Assembly: GCF_001723055.1 (NCBI RefSeq)
Contig: NZ_MDCR01000042.1
Span: 33,551-97,550 of the forward strand
Direction: 5' to 3'
DNA from: Streptomyces niveus
GTDB taxonomy: Bacteria; Actinomycetota; Actinomycetes; Streptomycetales; Streptomycetaceae
Length of the DNA: 64,000 nt
A model generated the notes under the pieces. That model was not told the DNA's origin, made no database searches, and was given only the letters and a program-made list of their open reading frames with translations. Both the position numbers and the translations under genes were made by a program. Shown here in pieces: positions 36,358-43,881 of the stretch. Within the stretch, counting starts at the first letter, position 1. The number at the start of each line of letters is the position of its first letter.

Positions 36358-36445
36358 TCCTAAGCTCGGGTCCCAGCGGGGCTGATGAGTGGGCAGGCAG
36401 GGCTCCGGCACTCCGGGCCTTGCCTGCCCTGAAGGCGCGGAAGAC

Positions 36446-38425
36446 TCAGTCGTCAGCCCGGAAGGACGGCAGATTGTTCGGATCGTTTCGTTCGATCCAT
36501 CCCTTTCCGTCCGCCGCGATGCCTTCCAGGAGTCGGAAGGTGTGGATGAAACCAGCCGAATTCAGGTTGATTTCGGCAATCTCCTGGGCGTTCTCATCCG
36601 GCGCCAGTTGATGGGTGTCGGCGTCTTTGACACGAATGTTCCTGGCCGGCCCGTTGGTGAGGATGAGCTCCAAGTCATAGCCGACATGGGCGCGTTCCGT
36701 GACCTGTACAGAGGACAACGCGTCGAACCGGTAGTTGCTTCGCTGCTCGTCCCCACGTTTTGCATCGGTGAAATCGAACTCCGAGCTGATCTCACGAACG
36801 CCATCCTGTGTGACCAGGAAGAGACGGAAGCTGTAGCGCGAGTACCGCCAAGGACCGCCCTTCACACGCCCTCGCTTGTAGGGGCGTGCGGGCGTCATCA
36901 GGATGGTATGGGTGATCAGGTCGCGCCAAGTGAGCTGGTAGTGGCGGAGTGCTTCGTCGACGAACAGCGTCTTGTCGCAGGTGAGCCAGGTCTCCATTTC
37001 CAGCTCACTGGGTCGCGTGCTGTCCAGGAACGACTTCCAGTTCTGGTACGCGACCTGCCGCGCGGTCAGCTGCTCTTGATATTCCTGGGTTTCCTCGGCC
37101 AGTCGACGCTCTTCACCCCAGGCCTCCAGCCACGAGGACGCAGCCGCGTGTCCGGACCAGGCCGCACCGGCTACGGCCAGCATGGCCACCACCATCTGCC
37201 ACGGGCCGACACCTGAAGCCACTGTTCCCTGCAGGGTCAGGGTCGTGATAGCGAGAGTGATGAGAGCGGCCACGCACAGCGCCTTCGCCACCGCCGACGT
37301 CTGGTTCTGGTCTCGGTGATCGAACAGCGTGCCTTTGTTTTGGCGGTCTCGGGCATCCTCAGCGAGATAGCGGATCAGCCAGTTGACCCGGTCCACACTG
37401 ATTCGGCTCTCTCGGTAGAGAAGTGCGATCTCGGCGACGAGGGCGTTGCGGATCTGGACGGTATAACCGAACCATTCGTGCGGCGCGAATCCGTGGGGTA
37501 CACGGGTACCGAAGTAGTGGTCGAATGAATGACGGACTCGGTTGGTGAACCCGTCCCCGGTAGAGGCGGGATCGCGCGTGTGCGGGATGTGGGACTCACG
37601 ATTCTTGGCCTTCAGCCAATGTTCCTGGTACCACCATCCGCGGCCGAAGTAAGCCGCCGTCAGGCCGGCACCGAGCGCCACCAGTAACTCGATGACTGCC
37701 GCAGCCGGATCCGCGACCAGCGCCAAGGTCCAGAGGAATGCGGTGACGACGACGAACAGGCCGACTCGGAGCGGGAGGAATGCCCGGGCGGCAGCAGCGG
37801 TGCTCGGACGGGGTGCCAGGGCCCGGGGCCCGATGGGGTCGGGTTCGAAATAGGCCCAGACCCGTTGGACCCGGTCGTTGCCGAAGCGAACTGCCTCGGC
37901 CCGCTCGCGGTTCTCGGCCCACAGGCTGTCCTTCAGCCCTCCGGTGAGTACGAGGTCGAGGTGGTGGAGGATCGCGTCACGCTTGCTAGGTGACAGGGCA
38001 AGCAACCGCTCCAGTACACGTCCCGTTTCGCCGTCCGTGGTGCTGAGCATCGCCAGCAGTTCGAAAGCGACACGCAGAGCGTCTTTCCACTCTCCCTCGG
38101 CGTAGGTCCCTGTGAGCCCGGAGGCATGGTGCAGCCGCTGGAGTTCTTCGGTGCTGAGGTCGTGGTAGGCGCGTGCACTGAGCATGGAGAGCACCCAGTG
38201 GAATCGGACCTCTGCGCCGTCGTGTCCGTGGGCGATCGCATCACTGATCATGTCGCGAGCACGGCTGGGGACACCATCCTCCAGGTACCGCACACCGACC
38301 TTGTACTTTTCCTGAGGTGATGCATCCGCATGAATGTTGACGGTGGAGTTGTGTACGGTCTCGGCCTGGATTCCGACGGTGGAGTACGCGGCCGAATTGT
38401 GCGTGAAACCGCTGCCGTCGTTCAT
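36446..38425 (-). CDS. Four-TM protein with N-terminal amyloid-like signalling motif
   Basis: 659 aa. Residues 16-32 read STVGIQAETVHNSTVNI, a hydrophobic/Asn/Gly pattern with internal repeats (HNS..STV, VHNSTV) resembling bacterial amyloid-signalling or RHIM-like motifs. The same motif is in the partner nucleosidase. Next comes a helical domain (about 38-195, YKVGVRYLEDGVPSRARDMI...), then two membrane hairpins (helices about 219-236, 241-260, 378-398 and 408-428), then a soluble C-terminal region of about 230 aa with no domain I recognise. The start overlaps the nucleosidase stop (ATGA). Likely a membrane-acting effector or scaffold; this role is inferred. Confidence 0.75.
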   Translation of the reverse strand: MNDGSGFTHNSAAYSTVGIQAETVHNSTVNIHADASPQEKYKVGVRYLEDGVPSRARDMISDAIAHGHDGAEVRFHWVLSMLSARAYHDLSTEELQRLHHASGLTGTYAEGEWKDALRVAFELLAMLSTTDGETGRVLERLLALSPSKRDAILHHLDLVLTGGLKDSLWAENRERAEAVRFGNDRVQRVWAYFEPDPIGPRALAPRPSTAAAARAFLPLRVGLFVVVTAFLWTLALVADPAAAVIELLVALGAGLTAAYFGRGWWYQEHWLKAKNRESHIPHTRDPASTGDGFTNRVRHSFDHYFGTRVPHGFAPHEWFGYTVQIRNALVAEIALLYRESRISVDRVNWLIRYLAEDARDRQNKGTLFDHRDQNQTSAVAKALCVAALITLAITTLTLQGTVASGVGPWQMVVAMLAVAGAAWSGHAAASSWLEAWGEERRLAEETQEYQEQLTARQVAYQNWKSFLDSTRPSELEMETWLTCDKTLFVDEALRHYQLTWRDLITHTILMTPARPYKRGRVKGGPWRYSRYSFRLFLVTQDGVREISSEFDFTDAKRGDEQRSNYRFDALSSVQVTERAHVGYDLELILTNGPARNIRVKDADTHQLAPDENAQEIAEINLNSAGFIHTFRLLEGIAADGKGWIERNDPNNLPSFRADD

Positions 38426-39585
38426 GACAAGTCACCCGCCGCAACAACCAGTGGTGCCAGCGTGGCCACCAGCTCGGGAAACTCTGCGACCAGACCGCGT
38501 AACCTCTTGAGTGCCATGGTCGCCGTCTTGGACGATTCCGGAGTGTTCTCCCTTGCCGCCCGGTGGGCAAAGCCCAGCTCGGCCAGTGCCTCTCGGTAGG
38601 TGTCGTCGTCGAGAACGCCCTTGGCGTGGTGACGCTTCAGGTGCTCACGGAAACCGTCCAATTCGGCGACCAGGTCCGCCGGACTGGTCACCTTCGGGTC
38701 CACGTTCATGTAGACACTGCTCCCCTTGACCGAGCCGGCCATGATGCCAACGGTGCTGTTATGGGCGGTGTTGCTGACGTGCTCTTCAGGTGTGTCGGCC
38801 GCATGGGCCCTGCCTGCCCGGGACATTGCGATCTGCTCCTGTTCTCCGACCAGTTCCACGGCCAGCCGTGTGGCGAATGCCGCCGCGTTCGCCGCGGCCC
38901 TTGGTTGCCAGTTACGGTCCTTCGCGCTGCTCTTCGTACCGTCCGCCCGGTCGCTGATTCCCCGGACGATGGCCACCGGCGCCCCGTTGAGGTGACCGGC
39001 CTGTGCCACGCCGGCGGCCTCCATCTCGATCGCGAGTGCGTCGTTGTAGTGCTGCCGGATCCACTGCGCCTCGGCCGAGATCTTCGAGTTCTGTACGACC
39101 TCGCCGGCGGCGATCGCGCCGAAGCGCACCTGCGGCGCGCGCCCATGACCGGGCATGTCGTCGGCCCAGTCGTTCATGCGAGCCAGATGCGAGCCGAGCT
39201 GGCTGATACCGTGCGCCGCCTCCCACACCCGGGGACGGGCCTTGAGCCCGTCGTCCTCACTGGTCCCGCCGTGGTAGGCGTACACATGGGTCGCCATCAC
39301 CACGTCGCCCAGCCTGGCGCTCTCCCACAAGGCACCGGCGACACCGACGAACAACACGGCCACCGGCGAGAACTCCTGTATCGCGCGCTCAGCGATCACT
39401 GCGGCGGAATGGTTCCCCTTGTTCGTCAGACCGAGTGCGACACGACATGCGGTGCCCTGCACGGTTCCTACCTCGAACCGCGTCCCACGCTCATGACGAT
39501 GCACCCGTGGAGCGGCCAGTTTCCGACGTACGGCCTGGTACTCAAGATTGAGGGCGGTGAGAATCACCACCAGGTCTTTCGACAT
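38422..39585 (-). CDS. Nucleoside phosphorylase/MTAN-like nucleosidase with amyloid-like motif
   Basis: 387 aa. Residues 1-250 form a PNP/UDP-phosphorylase (MTA/SAH nucleosidase-like) fold: VVILTALNLEYQAVR, GVAGAL, IEMEAAGVA (186-194, ribose-binding Met-Glu) and GISDRADG (209-216, catalytic Asp). It therefore probably cleaves an N-glycosidic bond. A linker (about 251-275) leads to STVGIMAGSVKGSSVYM (277-293), the motif shared with the downstream membrane protein, then a helical C-terminal domain (about 300-387). It overlaps the upstream Nudix gene by 44 bp and the downstream gene by 4 bp. Core metabolic nucleosidases lack this C-terminal extension, so a conflict or signalling role is likely. 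Confidence 0.82.
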   Translation of the reverse strand: MSKDLVVILTALNLEYQAVRRKLAAPRVHRHERGTRFEVGTVQGTACRVALGLTNKGNHSAAVIAERAIQEFSPVAVLFVGVAGALWESARLGDVVMATHVYAYHGGTSEDDGLKARPRVWEAAHGISQLGSHLARMNDWADDMPGHGRAPQVRFGAIAAGEVVQNSKISAEAQWIRQHYNDALAIEMEAAGVAQAGHLNGAPVAIVRGISDRADGTKSSAKDRNWQPRAAANAAAFATRLAVELVGEQEQIAMSRAGRAHAADTPEEHVSNTAHNSTVGIMAGSVKGSSVYMNVDPKVTSPADLVAELDGFREHLKRHHAKGVLDDDTYREALAELGFAHRAARENTPESSKTATMALKRLRGLVAEFPELVATLAPLVVAAGDLS

Positions 39586-40330
39586 CTATTCCCCTTCTTC
39601 TCTTGTGTCCTGTTCCGTGGGGGGGGGCCACCGGTCGGATCAGTGGTGGGTACAACACCGTCTTCGGCCCTGCCCGGTACAGCCGCGCGGGCCGCCCTCC
39701 CGTGGTTCTACGCCCCGAGCCGGCGGGGATGATGAATCCCTTTACGGCCTGGACTTTCCGGTAGAAATTACGGGTGTCGAGTTCGGTGCCCCAAACCGCC
39801 TCGTAAACCTGCTGCAATTCGGTAATGGTGAAGACGTCTCCACAGAACGCCGTGGCCAGAGAAGTGAATTCGAGTTTGGTACGAGCGCGCTCGATTCCGT
39901 CCGTCACGATCCGGCGGTGATCGAAGGCCAGTTCCACCTCACCGGACAGGGCGGCTTCCGCGGGAACCCACGCGGCATCCGTGGCATCCGTTCCCGCAAC
40001 CGGTTCGGGGAGTCCCGGCGCGATCGCCAAGTGGGCCACAGAAACGACTCGTCCCCGTGGATCACGGCCGGCGTCCCCATAAACGGCCAACTGCTCAAGA
40101 TGCACCCGTCCGGCAGCCAGCGCGGTTTCCTCACTCAACTCACGATGGGCGGCGTCCAGGATCTCCTCACCAGCGTGATTGAGGAATCCGCCGGGCAGAG
40201 CCGACATCCCCTGGAAAGGATCTTCGCCCCGCTCCACGAGCAGGACACACATTCGCCCCTCACGCAGCGTCAGGATCACAAGATCGACCGTCAGAAGCAC
40301 GGGAGGGGGTGACCACACATCAACTTGCAT
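39542..40330 (-). CDS. NrtR-type Nudix-domain transcriptional regulator
   Basis: 262 aa. The N-terminal Nudix domain (about 8-150) contains LPGGFLNHAGEEILDAAHRE. Its Nudix box has one extra residue between Gly and Glu and ends EETAL rather than EETGL, so catalysis is doubtful. The C-terminal winged helix (TKLEFTSLATAF, FTITELQQVYEAVWG, NFYRKV, GRRTTGGRPARLYR) is typical of NrtR, an ADP-ribose/NAD-responsive repressor family. The tail after RPV is read through a run of nine C (plus strand G 39619-39627) and overlaps the nucleosidase start by 44 bp. It heads the island operon and probably regulates it. Confidence 0.85.
   Translation of the reverse strand: MQVDVWSPPPVLLTVDLVILTLREGRMCVLLVERGEDPFQGMSALPGGFLNHAGEEILDAAHRELSEETALAAGRVHLEQLAVYGDAGRDPRGRVVSVAHLAIAPGLPEPVAGTDATDAAWVPAEAALSGEVELAFDHRRIVTDGIERARTKLEFTSLATAFCGDVFTITELQQVYEAVWGTELDTRNFYRKVQAVKGFIIPAGSGRRTTGGRPARLYRAGPKTVLYPPLIRPVAPPHGTGHKRRRGIDVERPGGDSHRPQS
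39619..39627. repeat. Nine-base poly-G/C tract inside the NrtR-like gene
   Basis: Nine consecutive G on the plus strand (C in the coding sense), encoding the Ala-Pro-Pro of the C-terminal tail. A one-base slip changes the last ~25 codons and where the gene stops relative to the nucleosidase start. Confidence 0.8.
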
Positions 40331-40529
40331 GCTGTTTAAGGTACTTCAGATTCTGTCACTTCGACAAGAATGGCAGAGTGGTGGCCGCTGATGCTGCATC
40401 TCGAAGGCGCTCCGAGCGGTCGCGTGGAAGCGGTAGTCGGCCGCACATCCATGGCACGTGAGCCTGGGAAACGGCGCTGATCCGTGAGAACTACGGAGAC
40501 GAGTTCACTCAGGTCAGTGCCCCTGCCGG

Positions 40530-40616
40530 TCCCAATCACCGCACGGGTGGGCGGGCTTCAGCCGTAGGTTGCACGAGGCGCGGGGGCATCAGGCGCATTG
40601 CCGGGTGTGGCCGTGA
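40530..40616 (+). pseudogene. Decayed 3' end of a copy of the 35245-35682 gene
   Basis: Read in frame, this stretch gives FSRRLHEARGHQAHCRVWP followed by TGA, against FSHRLHEAGHQPYCLVWP and TGA in the intact gene. 17 of about 27 aligned residues agree from the SQ/YQ pair onward, and the bases just after the stop agree as well (CCGTGAGyCG). Nothing recognisable of the rest of the gene precedes it. It marks the right edge of the island. The remaining sequence from 40331 to 40657 shows no other gene. Confidence 0.75.
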
Positions 40617-40657
40617 GTCGTAGCGGCATGGTGCGCCGAGGCATGCTCCCCTGAACG

Positions 40658-41691
40658 TCAGTCGCCCTCGACAGCATCTTGGCGCAGTGCATCGGCGACG
40701 GCCCGGCCGGTCTCACGAGCCGTGAGGTACGGGCGTACGTCGTGCGCACGAGCACCGTTGTGGACCCGAACATCTCGGACGCCGTCTCCGAACAACGGTG
40801 CCAACTCCTTGGCCAGAGCGACCACATCACCCACATCAGCGACGTTGGTCCAGCGCTCGACCGGGGTCGGGCGGCGGGCGAGAACCGTCGGTGGGCCTGG
40901 GCAACATGCGGTCGAAGACGAGGTTGCGGACGGCCAACGGGGAGCCCAGTGTCACCAGTGTCAGATCCGGGCAGTCGGGGAGGGCGTGCAGCGTCTCGTA
41001 CGCGGCGACCGTCCCGAGCGAGTGGGCCACGGTCACCTGGGTCCGGGGAGTGACACACCGGGCGATCCGCTCCTGGACGGCCGTCCGGACGGAAGGCTCG
41101 GTGAAGTAGCGGCGTACCTGCCGGACGCTGGAGATCATCATGCGTTCGCTGAGCCCGGCGAAGAACGACGAGTGGCTGAGCGTGTTCAGGGCTAGCTGCA
41201 CCAGAAGAGGCATACGCAGTCGGGCCTGGGCGGCCGGGCCCGGGACGCGCGTCTTGGCGTTGGCCGCGGATTCCCACCACTGGAGCAGCAGTTCACGCTC
41301 CAGACCGTCCTGTACGTCTGAGGCGTCCAACTCCGGTTCGCCGAGCCCGCGATGACCCTCCGGGCGGAAGAGGTCGCCCGAGGGCGTGGAGACGTTATCG
41401 CGCGCCACCAGCGGGCCGGTCGCGTTCGGCCACGGAGCCGTGTCCGGCGAAGTAGACGACCACCACGTCATCACTGGTCAGAGCGGTGTCCTCGGACCAG
41501 TGCGAGAGCTTCTGGCGGATCTGCTCGGCCCCGTCGTACTCGCCGAGCCCCGGCAGCACCAACTCGTACCCGAAGGAGGCGAAGAGGGCGGCGGTCGCGC
41601 GGACGTCCGAGGAGACGCAGGGCAGTTGTTCTTCCTCGGGCAGGTGGCGGTACCGACCGCTCCCGAGCGCTATGAAGTACCGCCGACTCAC
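40658..41691 (-). pseudogene. Broken caspase-like / alpha-beta hydrolase gene
   Basis: Three successive frames carry pieces of one protein. Frame 1 (41691-41395) starts with GTG, SRRYFIALGSGRYRHLPEE, and reaches the caspase His motif YFAGHG, then stops; the caspase Cys region is missing. Frame 2 (about 41430-40836) encodes a hydrolase-like middle with QVRRYFTEPSVRTAVQERIA and the nucleophile elbow VAHSLGTVAAYE. After PRPTDG the coding continues in frame 3 as WTNVADVGDVVALAKELAPLFG to a stop at 40658. Intact actinobacterial homologues fuse these parts, so this is a pseudogene with an internal deletion and a frameshift. Confidence 0.8.
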
Positions 41692-41785
41692 TCAACCGCC
41701 CCACTGCTCGGTGTCACCGAATCTGCGACGACTGTAGCGAGAAGACGGCGCCCGCGCGGGTCAACAACCCGGTGCCGTAAGCCGG

Positions 41786-42481
41786 TCAGCTCTTGGAGCT
41801 GACCTTGCCCTTGCGCAGCGTCAGGGTGCGGTCCGAGCCGGCCGCCAGGGTTTGGCTGTGGGTCACCACGATGACGCACTTGTTCTGGTCGTGGGCCAGG
41901 CGGCGGAAGATGTCGATGATGCCGTCCGCCGTGTCCTCGTCGAGGTTTCCCGTCGGCTCGTCGGCGAAGAGGATGTCGACGTCGCAGGCCAGTGCGCGGG
42001 CGATGGCGACGCGTTGCTGCTGGCCGCCGGAGAGTCTGAGTACGTTGCGGTGGGCCATGTCCGTGTCGAGGCCGACCTGGGCGAGGAGTTCCAGGGCGCG
42101 GGTCCTGCGGCGGCCGGTGGGGGGTTTGGTGCCGGTGATTTCCATGGCCGTGGTGACGTTGCGCAGCGCCGACATGTACGTGAGCAGGTTGTACTGCTGG
42201 AAGACCGTGGCCGCGTGCTTGTTGCGGTAGCGGCCCAGGCCGAGTCGGGTGAGGTCCTGGCCGTCGAAGCGGATCGTGCCCCCGGTGGGGGTGTCCAGGC
42301 CGCTCGCCAGGCTGAGGAGGGTGGTCTTGCCGCTGCCTGAGGGGCCCAGGATCGTGTAGAACGTGCCCCGTTCGAAGGACAGGTCGATCTGGCGGAGCAC
42401 AGTCGTGCGGCGGCGCCGGCCCTGGTAGGTGTGGCTGAGCGCGGACAGTTGGAGTACGGGGGTCTCGGTCACGGCGGTCAC
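41786..42481 (-). CDS. ABC transporter ATP-binding protein (MacB/LolD-like)
   Basis: 231 aa with a GTG start overlapping the upstream permease stop (GTGA); a GTG three codons later is also possible. Walker [10 protein letters not shown]-loop VFQQYNLL, signature LSGGQQQR, Walker [13 protein letters not shown] and switch His in VVTHS. This is the MacB/LolD/FtsE class that drives FtsX-type permeases. Last gene of the permease-permease-ATPase operon divergent from the two-component system. Confidence 0.93.
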   Translation of the reverse strand: MTAVTETPVLQLSALSHTYQGRRRRTTVLRQIDLSFERGTFYTILGPSGSGKTTLLSLASGLDTPTGGTIRFDGQDLTRLGLGRYRNKHAATVFQQYNLLTYMSALRNVTTAMEITGTKPPTGRRRTRALELLAQVGLDTDMAHRNVLRLSGGQQQRVAIARALACDVDILFADEPTGNLDEDTADGIIDIFRRLAHDQNKCVIVVTHSQTLAAGSDRTLTLRKGKVSSKS

Positions 42482-43866
42482 TTGCCCTTCGTGAGGATGG
42501 TGCGGGGGTTGAGGCGCAGGGCGGAGGCGGCCGGAATCGCCGTGGCCAGCAGGCCGATGCCCAGGCCGATGCCGGCGACGGTCGCGAGGTCCGCCGGGTC
42601 CAGCCGTACGGTGATCTTGTCGATCGGGTCGGCGCCCTCGACCGGCTCGTCGTCCGGGTCGATGCCCTCCTGAACTCCCGTGGAGCCGGGGGGCGGTGGC
42701 TGCCAGGCGTTGATCTTCCGCTGGGCGGCGGCGGCCTCGTCGCGGAGCAGCGTGTCGCCCGCCAGCTGGGTGAGGCTCTGGGCGAAGAGGGAGCTGAGGC
42801 CGATGGCGAGGGCGGCGATCACGACCGTCTCCACGGCCTGTTGGGCGACGAGCTTCCACTTCTTCTCGCCCAGTGCCAGGAGGACACCGAACTCCGTACG
42901 GCGTTGCTTGACCGCGAGGGTCGCGAGCAGGCCCAAGACGAGGGCCCCGGCGCCGCCGACCAGCCACATCGCCGCGGTCGCGGACGAGGTGATGCTCTCC
43001 AGGGGGCCGGTCATCTGCTTGACGGCCTTGTCGTTCATGCCGAGTTTGAATCCCGTCAGCGCGTCGCCGGCCGCTTTACGGGCGTGGGCCTGGAACGCGT
43101 CGAGCGTGGCGGGGTCCTTGAGCTGGAAGGTGGCGCCCTGCAACTGCGTAGGGCCCTCCTGGCCACCGGAGTTGAGCCTGCCCAGCGCGTCGGCCGGGAC
43201 GATCATCCGGTCGCCGGGGAACTGCATGTATTCGGGATCCGGTTCGTCGGAGGGGTCGCGGTAGATGCCCTTGAGGGTGAACTCGGCCTTCCTCGTACCC
43301 TTCGGATCGTTCTCGGCGAGCGTGATCCTGTCGCCGACCTTGAAGTTGTTCTTCTTCGCCAGGCGTTCCTCGACGAGGAGGCTGTCGCGGCCCTTGTCGG
43401 CGGCGGTGATCGGCTCGCCGGACAGCAACTTCCAGGAGCCGTCGTCGAATTCGGGCATGAGGGTGGAGTCGAGGACGCCGAGGGCCAGGGTGTAGTTGGG
43501 CGGCGCGTCGGGGAACAGCGGCTGGTCGCTGACGATCTCGGGGCCGCCGAGCAGTCTGGTGCCGTCGAAGGACTTGTAGTTGTACTTCTCCACCAGCTCG
43601 GACGCGCCGATCCTGTCCACGGCGTCCGAGCTGATCATCGGGGCCTGGAGGGAGGGCGACGCGCCCTGGTCGGCGTCGAGGTCCATCGCGAGGGTGACTT
43701 CGGCGCCGAGCTCGCGTTGGGCGGCGTCCGTGGCCTGGGCGGTGGCGGACTTGATGAGGACACCGCCGAGCACCATGGCGGAGATGACGAGGAAGGTGCC
43801 GAGCATGATCAGGGTCCTGCCCTTGCGGGACCAGAGGCTCAGGGCCGCGCGTTTGGTGAAGTTCAT
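42478..43866 (-). CDS. FtsX-type ABC permease (copy 2)
   Basis: 462 aa: N-terminal helix (LIMLGTFLVISAMVLGGVLI), a large extracytoplasmic domain (about 45-310) and three C-terminal helices, the MacB/FtsX topology. Motifs MNFTKRAALSLWSRKGRT and LGEKKWKLVAQQ, and the closing [15 protein letters not shown], are nearly shared with the adjacent permease, showing tandem duplication. An acidic Pro-rich insertion (about 385-425) is unique to this copy. Lies 15 bp after copy 1. Confidence 0.92.
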   Translation of the reverse strand: MNFTKRAALSLWSRKGRTLIMLGTFLVISAMVLGGVLIKSATAQATDAAQRELGAEVTLAMDLDADQGASPSLQAPMISSDAVDRIGASELVEKYNYKSFDGTRLLGGPEIVSDQPLFPDAPPNYTLALGVLDSTLMPEFDDGSWKLLSGEPITAADKGRDSLLVEERLAKKNNFKVGDRITLAENDPKGTRKAEFTLKGIYRDPSDEPDPEYMQFPGDRMIVPADALGRLNSGGQEGPTQLQGATFQLKDPATLDAFQAHARKAAGDALTGFKLGMNDKAVKQMTGPLESITSSATAAMWLVGGAGALVLGLLATLAVKQRRTEFGVLLALGEKKWKLVAQQAVETVVIAALAIGLSSLFAQSLTQLAGDTLLRDEAAAAQRKINAWQPPPPGSTGVQEGIDPDDEPVEGADPIDKITVRLDPADLATVAGIGLGIGLLATAIPAASALRLNPRTILTKGK

Positions 43867-43881
43867 GGCGGTGGGTCTCTT

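Noticed and set aside
40336..40539. 67-aa minus-strand frame upstream of the NrtR-like gene
   Set aside because: No ribosome site or homology; overlaps the decayed gene tail on the plus strand.
34820..41700. Search for an integrase, transposase or tRNA attachment site at the island
   Set aside because: None found; only the duplicated gene tail marks the edges, so it cannot be called an integrative element.
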